A DNA stretch of 64,000 bases from Haliclystus octoradiatus (taxonomy: Eukaryota > Cnidaria > Staurozoa > Stauromedusae > Haliclystidae): positions 27,480,445 through 27,544,444 of the forward strand of contig OU744446.1 of the NCBI GenBank assembly GCA_916610825.1, in the 5' to 3' direction. The notes beneath the pieces are model-generated. The model made no database searches. It had not been told where the DNA came from and worked only from the letters and a program-made list of their open reading frames with translations. Both the position numbers and the translations under genes were made by a program. Each line of letters starts with the position of its first letter. Position 1 is the stretch's first letter. Shown here piece after piece: positions 48,000 through 60,990 of the stretch.

Positions 48000-48560
48000 T
48001 GATTTGTAAAACCAACGTTTTTTCATCATTTTGGAGATTCTTGTGTCCCACTTTTTGAAACCAAAAAAAGAACGATTTATTTTTTCCGCAAGAGAGTTTA
48101 ACTGTAATTTTCAGCCAATATTTTAACGTTTTAATTGCTACACGCAAAAAAATGTAGGAATCGTTTTACTTCTTCCATTAATTATTTACCTGTTCATCCT
48201 GTTCCTGCTAGCTAATTTTCTTGCAGTATAACATATTCCAAGCAGAGCTATATCCCTTCAAAGTTGTAACTTATGAATCGTAACGTTTTTAATGAAAAAA
48301 AGTAAAACAATTACGACATGTTTTTTGCGTATAAAACGTTGGCTGGAAATAACAGTCAAACTCTTTTGCGGGAAAATAAACCGTTCCTTTTTTGGTTTCA
48401 AAAAGTGGGACACGAGAATCTCCAAAATACCATGTTTAACGTCAATTTTGACTGGGAAAGAGCCACGCGGTGTAAAAACTCAACAACAACATGTGCAGAT
48501 AAAAAAAAGTATTATCCAAATCTGTTGTGTCCCAAAAGGCGATATATACACTCTAATATA
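48000..48560. repeat. Two facing copies of the dispersed repeat
   Basis: 48000-48130 is inverted relative to 48330-48560. The shared core is CCACTTTTTGAAACCAAAAA and its complement. The 200 bp between them is AT-rich. Together they can form a large stem. Confidence 0.6.
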
Positions 48561-48960
48561 AGTAGAATAAAAACTGAAAAACAAAATGGTTTTGATGAAG
48601 CGAACAATAAATATGCCATTTGTAATCTTTTAAAATCTTTTCAAAATGAAAGCCATACAGCAATAAAGTTTTAAATAAAAGTATTAAAGTAGTAAGTAAA
48701 AGTATTATCCAAATCTGTTGTGTCCCAAAAGGCGATATATACACTCTAATATAAGTAGAATAAAAACTGAAAAACAAAATGGTTTTGATGAAGCGAACAA
48801 TAATACTTTTGGATAATACTTTTACTTACTACTTTAATACTTTTATTTAAAACTTTATTGCTGGATGGCTTTCATTTTGAAAAGATTTTAAAAGATTACA
48901 AATGGCATATTTATTTAAAATCTTTTCAAAATGAAAGCCATCCAGCAATAAAGTTATGCA
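48500..48960. repeat. Nested direct duplication and palindromes
   Basis: 48502-48608 is duplicated almost perfectly at 48696-48803. The intervening 48608-48720 recurs in reverse at 48800-48915. The segment near 48862 (GGATGGCTTTCATTTTGAAA) is again reversed at 48925-48946. The result is a direct repeat followed by two stacked hairpins. No gene. Confidence 0.75.
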
Positions 48961-51540
48961 TCCGCAATTCTTTTAAGAGGCAAGAAAGGGGCAAAATTGA
49001 TTCAACTAAGAACCCTGATTTATTCAAATTCAAACCATTAACAAATTGATATACTTTTCTCAAGATATTCATATTGATATGCGCAAGTCAAATCTATGAT
49101 AGCCTAATGAGGGTTCAGATCTAAAATGAAAGGCCCTTGTTTTATTTTTGATGTTGCTTAAATGTCCATCAAGGTTAGGCTTCCCAATACTCCTCGTATT
49201 TTCCCTAACAGCATTGGCTCTCTTTTGGGAAGGATTGCGTTGAAATTTTTGTTATCATGTTCACGTGGTAATTTCAAATTTATCCCAGATAACAAATAAA
49301 AACAAATGCTGAGTGCTGTGATAACTACAGCATTGACTCACTTTGTGAGAAATGTTAGTTTTGGTGTGAAATGCTCTAACGTTTGATTAACAATTACTTC
49401 ATAATAACTACTTTGCTGCCATAAGTTTCTAGGAACCCTCCGGCAATATAGCAAATACGTATGGAATATTACTTGATTAGTATGTAAATCCAGCGCCAAG
49501 TGTGGACATTTTATCGTGAAATATCAATAAACGATTGAACAGCAACAGAAACTGAACCAGAAATTGTGCTAGCAAGTTATAACTCCATATCCAACAGCAT
49601 TATAAATCATCAAATCCAACGAAGAAATCACCAAAATTGTGCGACTTGCTGCATTGATATTTAGGCTAGTGTGAATAATAAATTCTGGCACGGAGAAAAG
49701 CACACGCATGAGCAAATTGAGTGCTGGACGGCTATCATTTTGAAAGTAGCATCTGGTAACTGGATGGCTATACACTTCGACACTTCAATACCTTCATCAA
49801 AATAGTTGGCCCTGAGTAATGATTACAGAGGAAACTACTTTTTTTAGAAAAGTAATTAATTACAGATCAAACAAGTTTGAAAAAGTAATTTATTACATGT
49901 CTAAAAGTTTAAAAAAGTAATTTATCAAAGTTTTCAATTACAGTACTAGGACTAAGAAATGAGTACTAGTTACGCCGTAGCACGCAAACCCTAACTCTCT
50001 ATGTAGGCTAAGACAAGACTGGTTTGAAATATATTGATGATTGAAATAAATATTTACGGTAATATCAGAAATCCTGTATGTTATGATTTACTTGCGTGAT
50101 GCAGATCATGATGTAGTTCAGAGCTATTCGATTTTAAACAAAAGATTTATGCTGTGTTTTAATACTAAGAACAAAATGCTTTATTGCGAAGGCCTTTACT
50201 TTACTGTTCATGCACAATTGACGGATGATTGAATTTCCTTCTTTCCCAGAATAGAGAATAAAAGACGTTCTAACACAACTTTCTGTTTAGCTAAGCCTAA
50301 AACCTTGGTCTGCATAATAATAATAGCAAGAATCACTTCACATTTTATGAATTATGTTATGATCAAAATAATTGGACATCATATTTCATAATCGACGAGT
50401 ACCTAGCGTACGCTTAATGATCGCAGAAGATATTGAATATAAGAAATCATAAGATTGCAATTGCATCTTAAAATGTCGACCTATATAAGCAGCAATGGCG
50501 CACCGCACCACCGTACCTAACTATCAGATGACACAGAGGTTAATAATTATTAGTTTCGTCCAGATCTACACGCTTCGGTTAGCCTATCCTTACCTTTCTT
50601 TTTCGAGAATATGATCAATAAAATAGGCCAAATAGCAGCCGAGGAGACAAAAGTTCAACACCTCAGTCTGCACAGCAGGTTAGTTAGGCTAATCTAATTT
50701 TCTTCGTAGGAATACTGCCTTCAAATACGTAGGGTTGCTGTTTAAAAAGGCCAGAAGATTGAATTCGAGCAGATTTATTTGTCGTTTCCAATCGAAACAA
50801 ATCGCTCATGAATAATGCTAAAGTGATATTTTTCAAGGATGACTGAGCGCAGACAGTTGGTTTGTTTGCCCTTCGTTTGACAATCAGCTCTGCTCATGAA
50901 TAAGACTCGAGTCGAAATAGTTCTTCAAAACGCGGCATTTGAGGGGAGTCATAATCTCTGAGGAATATAATGTGGTTAGCGTTAGTTCAGGGAAATGTTG
51001 TTGACGTCACAAAGTAAAGGCTAGTATCTAATCTCTCACTTTATTATAAATTGAAACATAAATGATCAAAACAAAATATAAAAGAACATGAAACAAACAT
51101 TGCATGGAAAAAATTTACATAGCTTCATCAGTTCTTAGAATAAGCTTAATATTAATGTGTGTGATTTTAATTAGCCTGCGTGCAGACAGACTTTTCTTCG
51201 CTTTGTCCGTCTGCGCATTAGCACCAAATTTAGCGAGGTAGGGTTATGAGACTATCCAAATATAACAATCAAATTAATTACTGGAGCAAAGTGGCCACTT
51301 CAAATTAATATCAGATGAACTACAATATTGGATCAAAATATGTTACATCTAAATGTGCAGGTATGAGGCAGGGGCACGTACCAAATGACATATTAAGCAA
51401 CTTACACATCAATTCCTCATAAAGAAAAGGGGCCATTAGTACCCTTCTATTTGAATGCATAAGCTTAATGACCGTCTGGGATAAATAATCCAAATACAGT
51501 ATGACAAAACAAGTAACAAAATCTGAGATGAAGTTGCAAC
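48961..51540. other. Unassigned region
   Basis: No recognisable gene. A TATA-like CTATATAAGCAGC at 50480 is followed by no convincing exon. An AAAAGTAAT-type degenerate tandem repeat lies at 49840-49925. Short stretches near 50620-50700 look open but have no domain. Confidence 0.35.
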
Positions 51541-51544
51541 ATGT

Positions 51545-52065
51545 TCAATGGTAAGCTATGCATATACAATTTAAATCTTATTTAACAATCTTCTTGCAAC
51601 TTCTCGCTACTTTATTGCAGATATAAATTAGTCCTGTAGTCAGCTTAAGTTGATAAACAACAACCTTTTATATTACAAATTGCAAACATCTATGTATTTT
51701 TAGATACTCAATAGTCACCTTCTCAAGTTTGCTATTTTGTTGGGCTGTATTTTGTAGGAAGTAATAATATCCAACTATTTTGTTTTAAAAATCAAATCTG
51801 AATTGAATCGAATCGAATCAAAATTCATACTCCAATTCACGACGCTGCAGTCGTCATGTATGCCTTTGATTGACGGTTGTATTAAAAATTAATTATGCAA
51901 GAAGCGAATAAATAGTTGGAATTTATTTCTTTGATATGTTTGGCTTGTACTACTGGTTGGTTTTTACTGAAACAATTAGACAACTCGCCCTTGTTGGCTA
52001 CCTTCCTGAATAGTCACCGAGGTGGTAACCAACCTGGGTTCGTTGTCTAATTGTTAAATAGTACT
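51545..52065. repeat. 500-bp dispersed repeat with terminal stem-loop, copy B
   Basis: Reverse-oriented copy of 19490-19990, from AATGGTAAGCTATG to the CAATTAGACAACTCGCCC / GTTGTCTAATTG stem at 51979-52057. It ends about 50 bp before the outer Mutator-like element. Confidence 0.65.
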
Positions 52066-52334
52066 TGATATCTATCATATACAACATGGTGCAGTTGATA
52101 GGATCCAGTTGGTAACTAGCCTGCTCGCAGACTCCCTGTCAAAATGTAAATTTGGTAAACAGTAGAGCCTGCTAACTCGAGGACAAAAGCTTGCTTTTGA
52201 TGATTCAGCACGGGGCGCGTTGAAAGGTGTAAAAACTATTGTCCTACAAGGGCTGTGGTTTGACGCTAGCCTCACTCCATCACGGCCCTCATTTCCGCGC
52301 GGCGCTCCAGTGAGGGCCTAATAAAATTTAAGGT

Positions 52335-53020
52335 TAAAAACTGTGCCAGAAGCCAAAACTCTGGTGTGCCCAATCACAGCGCACCTTTGTATCACGTGAA
52401 TTTTTATCGAGCGCTGGTTGGTGAATAAAACACTACTAATGTAAACAAACTTGCTTGAATCATTTTCAAAGTTTATATTTCGATCGCTTATTCTGTCATA
52501 TTGTCAATTTTTAATTATATATTTACGGAGAAATGGAATTTTGAATCAGAGTAATGCTGTATGTTGGAGAATTGATTTTAAATTTTGAATATTTCTTTGA
52601 TTTTGATTATTTAAATCATGATTCAAAACGTCGGAAGTGCTTACAATTTTCCAACGATGGCGATCGCTCCATCAAAACATGATGTTTTCTGCTTTTATTT
52701 TGTATTCTACGCCCACAAAAGGTCTTCATGATGTTCATACAGTCCTTCGAGATAATGTAATCTATTATTTATAATTCTGTTGCTCCAATTTGATCCAAAA
52801 TAATACCGTAAACTTGACTTGTTTTAGTTTTTCTCGACAGTTTGTTTACAAATTGTTGAAATTCAAAATAGCTGAATTCAGCAAATTTCAATTCTTGTTC
52901 ACACCTCGTTGTATTGTTCTTCGATGGGCCAACCAACCAACACCTGGCTGTAACTCACATGACACCAAGGTGCGCTGTGATTGGGCACACCATATTTTTG
53001 GTTTCTGGCACACTTTTTAG
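52335..53020. mobile_element. MITE inside left terminal repeat of inner MULE
   Basis: About 685 bp with roughly 60-bp inverted ends: CTGTGCCAGAAGCCAAAACT on the left and its near complement TTTTTGGTTTCTGGCACAC on the right. Both then continue through GTGTGCCCAATCACAGCGCA. The uninterrupted right-hand MULE repeat near 60155 shows the empty site. The exact duplication is unclear because the junction is A-rich. Confidence 0.8.
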
Positions 53021-53196
53021 GTCGATTCTATAACATAGCCAAGTCGTGCGAGCGCTGACGTCACAATGTTTGAAAGTGAGATTATCATAATAGTTAAAGA
53101 GAGGCATGTAGCAAAACATAAATACGCGGGAAACATGAAATGTGATGCCACCACCCACCCACATGGTCGTACAACGGCCATTGAACAAAGTACGGT

Positions 53197-56100
53197 ATGG
53201 ATAGCGAGGAGGCTTTCAATGAATGTCACTATACTACACATAAATTCACCAATCAAACAGAATTAGATATATTTTTCGAAAATTTTAAGGATGATACATA
53301 TTCTGGTTGGCGGCTATATCATAAAGACCAAATATACGGTGAGTCCGACATGAATGTTCATGTTTACAATCAATTTTTGTTTTTTAGTAAAAAATTTCGA
53401 AGACGCTTTGCCTTCTCTCCTAAAGTCTTCGAGAATCCTTTGGTCGTCCACTTCAAAATGCAATGATGAAATTTCAAATCCTTTCGATGGCATACCATTC
53501 ATAAGTGCAGGCAATTGTTATTATCAATGCCAACAGGGGGAGAATATTGATGCAAACGCCAAGGAAAAACGAAAACGACAACGGGAAAATGAAAACAATA
53601 AGGTTCTAAAATGTTTTGTTGTATATGGATTTATTCAGTGCATGTATTTTTATATTTGAATGATTGCAGTGATCATTTTTCAACTTAATTTTAGCTTGGC
53701 CCAGGAGAGCATTCCTTTCTAAAAAAGAGGTTCCTTTTGCAATGTAGTAAGAAGCTTGGTTGTCCAAGCTAAATTTTTATGTCGAGGATATTGATCTTTC
53801 CGAAGTATCAGGTAAGACCATTGAAATACATTATTTAGGGATAGTACAATAAAATAAAGACCCAATGATTTTATAAATTAGTAGACGCCTTAATTTCAAC
53901 AATGACCACTGATACAGGGTGTTTGTACACTTGAGATTTATTTGGTCGCGTTTGGCCTACGTATCGAATATTTCGAGACTACTGTATCATTACATTCAAC
54001 TTTTCTAGGTTGAATTACAGCCCACAGAACAACAAAACAACGCACCAAAACGGAAAATGAGGAAGAAGCTGAAAGATGACATCAAGAACAGTATTGCACT
54101 TGAAGCTGAAGAATGTTATCAGTTGAAATTACCTGCTATAAACAGCCACAGATACCACTCAACAGAAGGAGAGGTATGTTCTAGAGCATTTGGTCTGCGT
54201 TTATCAATACTGAAAAATGACTGATGAATAATTACCAAGATGTTTTCTTGCAGGCATCCCACATGCGAGAGCCAATAGACCCCAAAATAGTACAAAAAGT
54301 ACGAGATCTGTTCAGCATAGGTGTCAACACTGTCGCAGAGGCAGAAAGGCATATCAATGCTTACGTCACAAAAGACTTGTTTAGAGATCGTGAGCCACCA
54401 CCGAACACGCGCCGGAAATATTTTTCACACAAAAAAGATCTTTACAACATTTTGAATAACGAGAGGCTAGGAAGGAGGCATTCGCCAGATGATCTGAAAA
54501 ATCTGGAAATTATGTGCAGTGAATGGGCAAAGGAAAAGGATGGTTTTGTAAAATTCAGGGTAAGTTATTCACTCCTGAGAAACAAACCTAGCCAGATTTG
54601 ACAACGTAAATTAAATGAACAATTAAATTAAAATAATCTTAAATAATCTTAAGCAATTAGTATAAACAGATGCATCCTCAAAACTAGCACTAAAACGTTT
54701 ACAGCAAATGTAATGTATATTTTGGCATTCAAACTTGAGCATGAGGCATTTACCAACGTAATAAGGTATTTGTGTGAATTGTATGTACATCATAATATTT
54801 TCATATGATTTCCAACATGGTAACATTGTACACTTTTCTTTGATGCCTCTAGGCAAAATCTAACACTGAAAAGCTATTGTTCATATACCAATCACAGTGG
54901 ATGCGGAGGTTGTTGGTCCGATATGGACAAGATCTTTGTTTGTTAGATGCCACATATAGATGTTGTAGGTGAGTGTAAAAATGATATATCCTTGTAAAAT
55001 CTAAGAAAATTGAGTCATACTGAATACTGATAAAACTTTATTGTCATAACTGAATTATAGATACTCAGTTCCACTGTTCTTTTTATGCGTCAAATCCAAC
55101 ATGTGTTATTTGGTGGTAGCTGCTTTTATTCCTGAGAATGAAGACCAAGAATCATTAAAGGAGGCATTGGATATCATAAAGGAAAATAATCCTGATTGGA
55201 ATCCTAAAAACTTTATTGTGGATTATTCGCTTGCGGAAATTAATGCCATAAATCATTCACATCCTGGTAAGTTACCATTGTGAAAAAAGTTCATAGAGTC
55301 CATGAACATGAAATTTCCAAATTTTCATGAATCCACTGAAAATGTTCATGAATCATGGACTCATTGATTTTTTTACAGGGGTATGGTTGTACAGTAGCAA
55401 CCATAGTTTGGACTATTAGATGCAATAGATATATAGGCTAATCATGACCAATGAACTTGCAAATTGAATATGAAAACATAGATAATTAGTGCACTACATA
55501 TGGTATATGTACAATTGTACATATGGCTGTTGTGTAGGTTAAATTGACTAAGTAGACAACTGCTGTTTTACAGTACTTAGATTTGACTATATTATCAATC
55601 AAAATAAAGCTCATTAATATAATTTACTAAGATAATACAACTTAACTTAACAAAAAAAATTTCATTGCACCATACAGATTCACACATACACTTGTGTGAC
55701 TTTCACCGAGAGAAAGCACGGGGAGAATGGCTGTCAAAGCATGATCATGGTTCTTACTTCTTTAAAGATGAATTACTCAAAGTTATGCGTGACATAGCGA
55801 ATAGCCCAGATGAAGCTACGTTCAATAGTCACACATCAAAATTGAAAAGCAGCCTTGAGTGGACACTCTGCGAAAAGTTCCAGCATTACTACACAGAATA
55901 CTGGGAGAAGCATACAGAGGTTTATATTCATCATAAATTTCTATTTTTGTTTTATAGTTCACAAATAGGTAGCAAACAATATTTGGGATAATCTATAATA
56001 AAAACTGACTGGCCTATTGGTTGAGTCAATTTAGGCCTATACTTATCTCAGTGTAAACAAACTGTGGAAACAGTAGGCCTAGGCCTAGGTTATCATATAT

Positions 56101-59100
56101 AAATGAATAGGAAATCATGGGATGTTATGTTATATTTTTTGACAAAGTATAAATAAGCCTCCTTTTTTTATAGAAACATGGGTGATGTTTCATAGAGAGA
56201 AGAATCTTGACATTGGTGTTTACACTAACAACGGTATAGAAAGACAGAATGGATGGTTGAAATCCAGCTTCCTGAAAGGACGCCGCAATAGCACAATTGC
56301 AGAGCTTGCTAAAGTGATTGTAGAAAACTTTTTACCTGACAGCTATCACAAGTGAGACATGTTTATTGACATACATACCTTGAGAATCTTCTTTTATATA
56401 ACCTAGGTTATTTGAAAATGTTGCAGTATTCAATGTCTCTTTTATATTTTCATTACAGGTATCGAAAAATGAATCTCCAGTGTTCATCCTCTTACAGTAG
56501 ATACGATGATAGAATACCCAAATTTCGATGGAACCGTCCTTCTGCCCTTGTCAATCATATCAGGCTCAGGCTGGATGTAGATTACCCTGCATCTTATATC
56601 GAAGACTGTGGTTGTAATGACTTAATAGCAAAAAGCCAATATACCGAAGGCCATTATATGGTCAAATTGGGATCCAGTACAACTCTCCCATCATGCCAAT
56701 GCGTGGACTTTGTATCTTCAAGACTACCATGTAAACATATATGTGCTGTGGTCAAGCTGCAATCAAATGGATGGGAAAGTGTTGGAGAAAAATTCAAATA
56801 CCATCCCTTTTTTACTCTTGACGAAGAAGTTGTGAATGAGGCAACCTTGTATATGTGTGATACTGTGCCTCAACCAGGTTCCTATTTCAACTCACATAGA
56901 GAAAGTGATAATATGATACATACTGAAAATAATAGACAGTTTATTGATGTGCAGCCTTGTGTAGAAGCTGAAATGGAGCTAGCAGAAACACACATAGGTA
57001 AAACATTATCATACATTGCTTAATATTCTTCTCTGATAATATATAGTCAGGGTCCGACAAGAGTGGGGATCCTGGGATCCTGGAAGACCTGAGAAAATTC
57101 AGAAGAAAATTTATAATTCCCTGATTTATAGGCCAAACCTTGACAAAAAATTCAGAAGAAAAGTCAGAAAAATTCCAGAAGGCGAAATCTTTTGTCGGAC
57201 ACTGTATATAGGCTAGTCCAGTCTGTATATGAAGACACCGATAATGCGAGTAATTATCAACAAACATTTTTATCTGGCATTGCGATTTCCAGGACATAGA
57301 TTGGACACTAAAAGTTGTGTGATAATTGTATTTGCCTTACTGATTTGTGTTGAGTCCAAAATAACATTGTGTAGCAAAGCCAACTCTGGCTAAAAAACAC
57401 ATCATGCTAGATTATTTTTACTAGTTCAAATCCTTTTTTGACATAAAGATTACTATTGAAATTATATTTATAGCTGTAAGCCTAGTAAGCATTGTAATTA
57501 TTATTAAATGTGGTAATCTTTGTGTCACTTCCTCTAACATCTCTGTATTAAATATTGCCCATGCATTGTAACTCATGTAAATACTGTCTCTCGAAATAAT
57601 TACTAGCCTATAGTTGTCAATAATAGAAATCCCATAAAGAATAAAGTAACATCCATAAAACAAAGTAGATTAACCTTATGTTGTAAAAATGTTGCATTTA
57701 TCTTTGTAGGAGTTTCACCCAGAGACAATTTGAAAACAAAATACGATTGCATACGTATTTGCAAGTCATTGATTGATGAATTATACATTCCAAGAGACAA
57801 TGAATCTTCCCAGGAATTATATAAACTAATCGCAAATACACTTGATTATGCCAGGTAACATCGATCTGAACAGAATAATTTACCAGTGAAAGACAAATGT
57901 GATTCTCCAACCAAAAAGCAAAAAAGTACTATAAATAAAAATGAAAATCATCAAATCAACAGAAAAAAGTTCTTCAAATAAAATTGTCAATAATCTCAAA
58001 ATATGGAAGAAAAAGAAGCAGAAACGTTTTGGTAATTTATTCCGCTAAAATAAACTAAAAGGGAAAAATATAATTATAAAACCGACTATTCGCAATAATC
58101 AATCTACTTTAACAATATTATTTCAGGAGCAGGAGCTGAAAACAAAGAAAACTTCACTGCTTAGGGGATTTCAGATGATATGAAAATATTGACAAGCCAA
58201 GATTCTGCTTGACTGGTGAAGAAAGAGATAATTACAAAGAAGCTACGTGCATATGAAGGTGGGTCACTTAGAAAGCATGAGTAGGCCTAGAGATCTGTGG
58301 ACCAATAATTTTTAAGGCAAACATTTTACATAACAAATTGATAATAAACGAATGCTTAATGTGATTATATGGAATTATATCATCAGTTACCGTAGGCCTA
58401 AATATATTCCTAATAATATTGCTGCATTATCAAATTTATATTATCTAGCATCTCAGTCATTGAGTATTGAAACTGAGATACTGTGCGAAAAAGATATTTC
58501 AGAAGTAAGTTTAATGCAAATAGAATTTGACATTTTGACTTAATGAATTTTTTATAATGAAAACTGTTGTCAAACTGAAAATCCATGATTTTTTAATTAA
58601 ATTTTTATTCAGCAAATCCAAAATGACAACGTCGAAGTGATTTCATCTGGTGATGAATCAACTGACCCTGAAGACCTGAATGATTTGGAGTGGATAAATG
58701 TAGAAGGGATAAGTTTATCCAGGAAAGACAAAGAGGTAATTATGCACATGAGCTGCTTAAATTCAAATTGTAGGTAGGCCCTATCCTAAGAGATAGGCCT
58801 ATTAGGTGGAAGTCATTGTGTGTATTTTGTTAAACTTACTAAAAACATCATGATTTGGATGCTATTATCTGTTTATCATTAACAGTTGCTGATGTCAGCT
58901 GATGGATGGCTCAACGACAAGCTCATTAATGCTGCACAAAAATTGCTCCACAAACAGTTCCCTGATTTGGCAGGCTTCCAGGATACGTTGCTCCAGGGTA
59001 CCAAGTTCATGCGTTCTTCCACTTCGCCTTTTGTCCAAGTGATAAACAGAAATGGGAACCACTGGGCTACAATCAGTACAGCTGGAACACTAAATTCCAA

Positions 59101-59605
59101 TAATGTCATCCTGTTGGATAGCTTGAGACCCAGCGCTTTAGATGAAAATCTCATGCACACTATTGCTCGTCTGATCAACTGCCGCAATTCGTCTATTTTA
59201 GTTGCTGTACCTGACATCCAACAGCAACATGATAACAGCAGCTGTGGCTTATTTGCAATTGCATTTGCAACTGCAGAATGCTTCAAGCAGAATGTGAAGT
59301 ATAGCAACTTCAATCGCCATCTCCTGCGTCTCCATTTGAAGACATGCCTGGAAGAAAACAAAATGGAAACATTCCCATACAATGAAAGGCTTCCAGGCAA
59401 TCGTCTTAATACACTTCTTGCAATCAAGGTCTTCTGTTCATGCAGATTGCCAGCAACGAAAGTTTATCCGACAACAGAATGCTGTGTTTGTAAACAACAT
59501 TTTCACAGAAATTGTCAAATTTCAGTAAAAGAAAAGGTGACTGATTCAGCTAGAGCCATTGGCTTTGGCTGGATGTGTGAATTATGTGCAGAACTGCCAA
59601 ATTAA
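53197..59605 (+). CDS. MULE transposase with CARF-like region, SWIM finger, Ulp1-like protease, PHD-like finger
   Basis: Supported exons: 53197-53338, 53388-53602, 53695-53811, 54009-54173, 54254-54559, 54853-54968, 55061-55266, 55678-55919, 56174-56351, 56459-56997, 57710-57854, 58449-58504, 58613-58735, 58886-59605. Domains by rough residue: 1-150, a Cys-containing FAR1/GCM-like DNA-binding region (CYYQCQ, KKLGCP); 210-310, ALS2CR8/CARF-like (RDLFSIGVNTVAEAERHI, YVTKDLF); 340-540, DDE core with D in LLDATYR, D in FIVDYSL and E in NNGIERQN; about 640, SWIM (CQC...CKHICAV); last 240, Ulp1/C48-type protease with H (GNHWAT), D (LLDSL), Q (DIQQQ) and C (SSCGLFAI), then a PHD-like C4HC3 finger. 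The protease could be a second product, as exons between 57855 and 58448 are unclear. An in-frame TAA at 53770 and an out-of-phase 55919/56174 junction suggest it is damaged. The gene should act in the nucleus. Confidence 0.8.
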
Positions 59606-59720
59606 TTTCTGTAATTAACTTTATAGGCTCCTACGTTAGGAAATTTTTAATGATTTATTACTGTAGATAAAATAGACTAGCCGCCTTGGCTACAGTACAA
59701 CATACTAGTCATCAATTATA

Positions 59721-59726
59721 AATAAA
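59721..59726 (+). terminator. Possible polyadenylation signal of MULE gene
   Basis: AATAAA 116 bases after the stop codon at 59605, in an AT-rich 3' region. Confidence 0.4.
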
Positions 59727-60238
59727 TAATTTTTTGAATTGACTATTCAGTTGTTTAAAAAATTAATAATCGTCATAGAAGATATAACGCCTATAACCTA
59801 CTATTGTAAATAACATAACCTTTAACCAGCCTTACCTTTTTTCCGTAACATAAAGTCAAGTAAAATGCGTAACATGCCTTCTGTATTAATACTCCAATAT
59901 TCCTTACAAGCATCATCGATTGTACGAATTGACAGAATTTGATACCAATAGCTAGATGTCAAATAATCAAAGCTGAATTCCCTACAGCTTTGATTTTGAA
60001 CCACTTTGGTATCTTCCTTGCTTTACAAAATAAAATTTTAAATGCAAATCATAAAATTTCAAATCGAACAGATAGTCATGTGCCATAGTCACCAGTCTTC
60101 TTCAGATGTGACGTCAGCGCTTGTACGACTTGGCTATGTTATAGAATCTACCCACTTTTTAACCTTAAATTTTATTAGGCCCTCACTGGAGCGCCGCGCG
60201 GAAATGAGGGCCGTGATGGAGTGAGGCTAGTTCGACGC

Positions 60239-60990
60239 CAAGATTTTCTAGCGACGAATCAACGAAGAATATTTCAAAGAGAGGCTTGGTGAGCTAGACT
60301 GCAATAACTCCCCTTCCTTGTTATTTTTCAGAAAACTTAATGCCTTTCGAAATCGTTTGGAACATTTGCGATAAACTTCAATGCCAAGAATTGAGAATTA
60401 ATATCATTCCCAAGAAGTGTTGAAACCATTAACTGTCGTAATTGCATCAATATTTTTAGTTAGATCTCTGATTAGTCTCATAAAAGTATGAAATGTTTTG
60501 GACAGCGTTTTTATTCAAAAGCTATTAGAAGCGGAGAGGCGCGACACGAAAGCAACATGCCGCATGGCAAGGAAAATTAATTCAACAAACAACAAACACT
60601 CTAGTTCAGCCGCAGTATTTAATGGTTATAGAAAGGAAGTTATTGTTGAGCCACTGTTTTTCGTCGTATTCTTATTTTCATTATGATTACTCTATATTTG
60701 CTTCGTTCGTTCGAAAAAATAAATCTATCACGCGGCTAATTCAAATTCGTAGCGGCTCGAGTTTAATTCCGATGGAGCATGAATTAATGCAGTAGACCAT
60801 TTGATCATTACTGATGTTAAAGTCGAATTTCGGATTTATTGAAAATTAGATATCTTCCCTAAAATTAATTGTGAAATACTAACTGTAAATGAGTTTCACG
60901 TAAATTAATAATAATATGGTTGGAGTCGTTGGTCTGGGCTTGACTTTCGTGGCCAAGCATTCTTAGCGAAAGCGAGGCAGCCAATTTCCA
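60239..60990. other. Internal DNA of outer MULE
   Basis: About 750 bp between the inner element's duplication and the outer right terminal repeat. No transposase text. The open frame at 60498 has no domain. Some GAATTC- and TCGAGT-type words also occur near 50890, but no clear duplication was found. Confidence 0.4.

Larger units (their letters stand above)
52267..60229 (+). mobile_element. Inner autonomous-type Mutator-like element, 8 kb
   Basis: 123-bp inverted repeats start TAGCCTCACTCCATCACGG. The right copy is 60107-60229. The left copy is 52267-52340 plus 53021-53065, split by a small MITE. The 9-bp target duplication is GTTTGACGC / GTTCGACGC (52258-52266, 60230-60238). It carries the multi-exon transposase gene at 53197-59605. 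Its TAGCCT end is shared with the outer element, suggesting related transposases mobilised both. Confidence 0.88.

Noticed and set aside
45045-48674. Similar proteins read from 45045-45326, 47935-48147 and 48292-48674 as a gene family
   Set aside because: The DNA is repeated in both orientations and the similarity holds in different frames, so it reflects a repeat, not coding constraint.
58879-59427. Minus-strand 182-codon frame
   Set aside because: It is the antisense shadow of the Ulp1-like protease exon, whose plus-strand frame carries the catalytic motifs.
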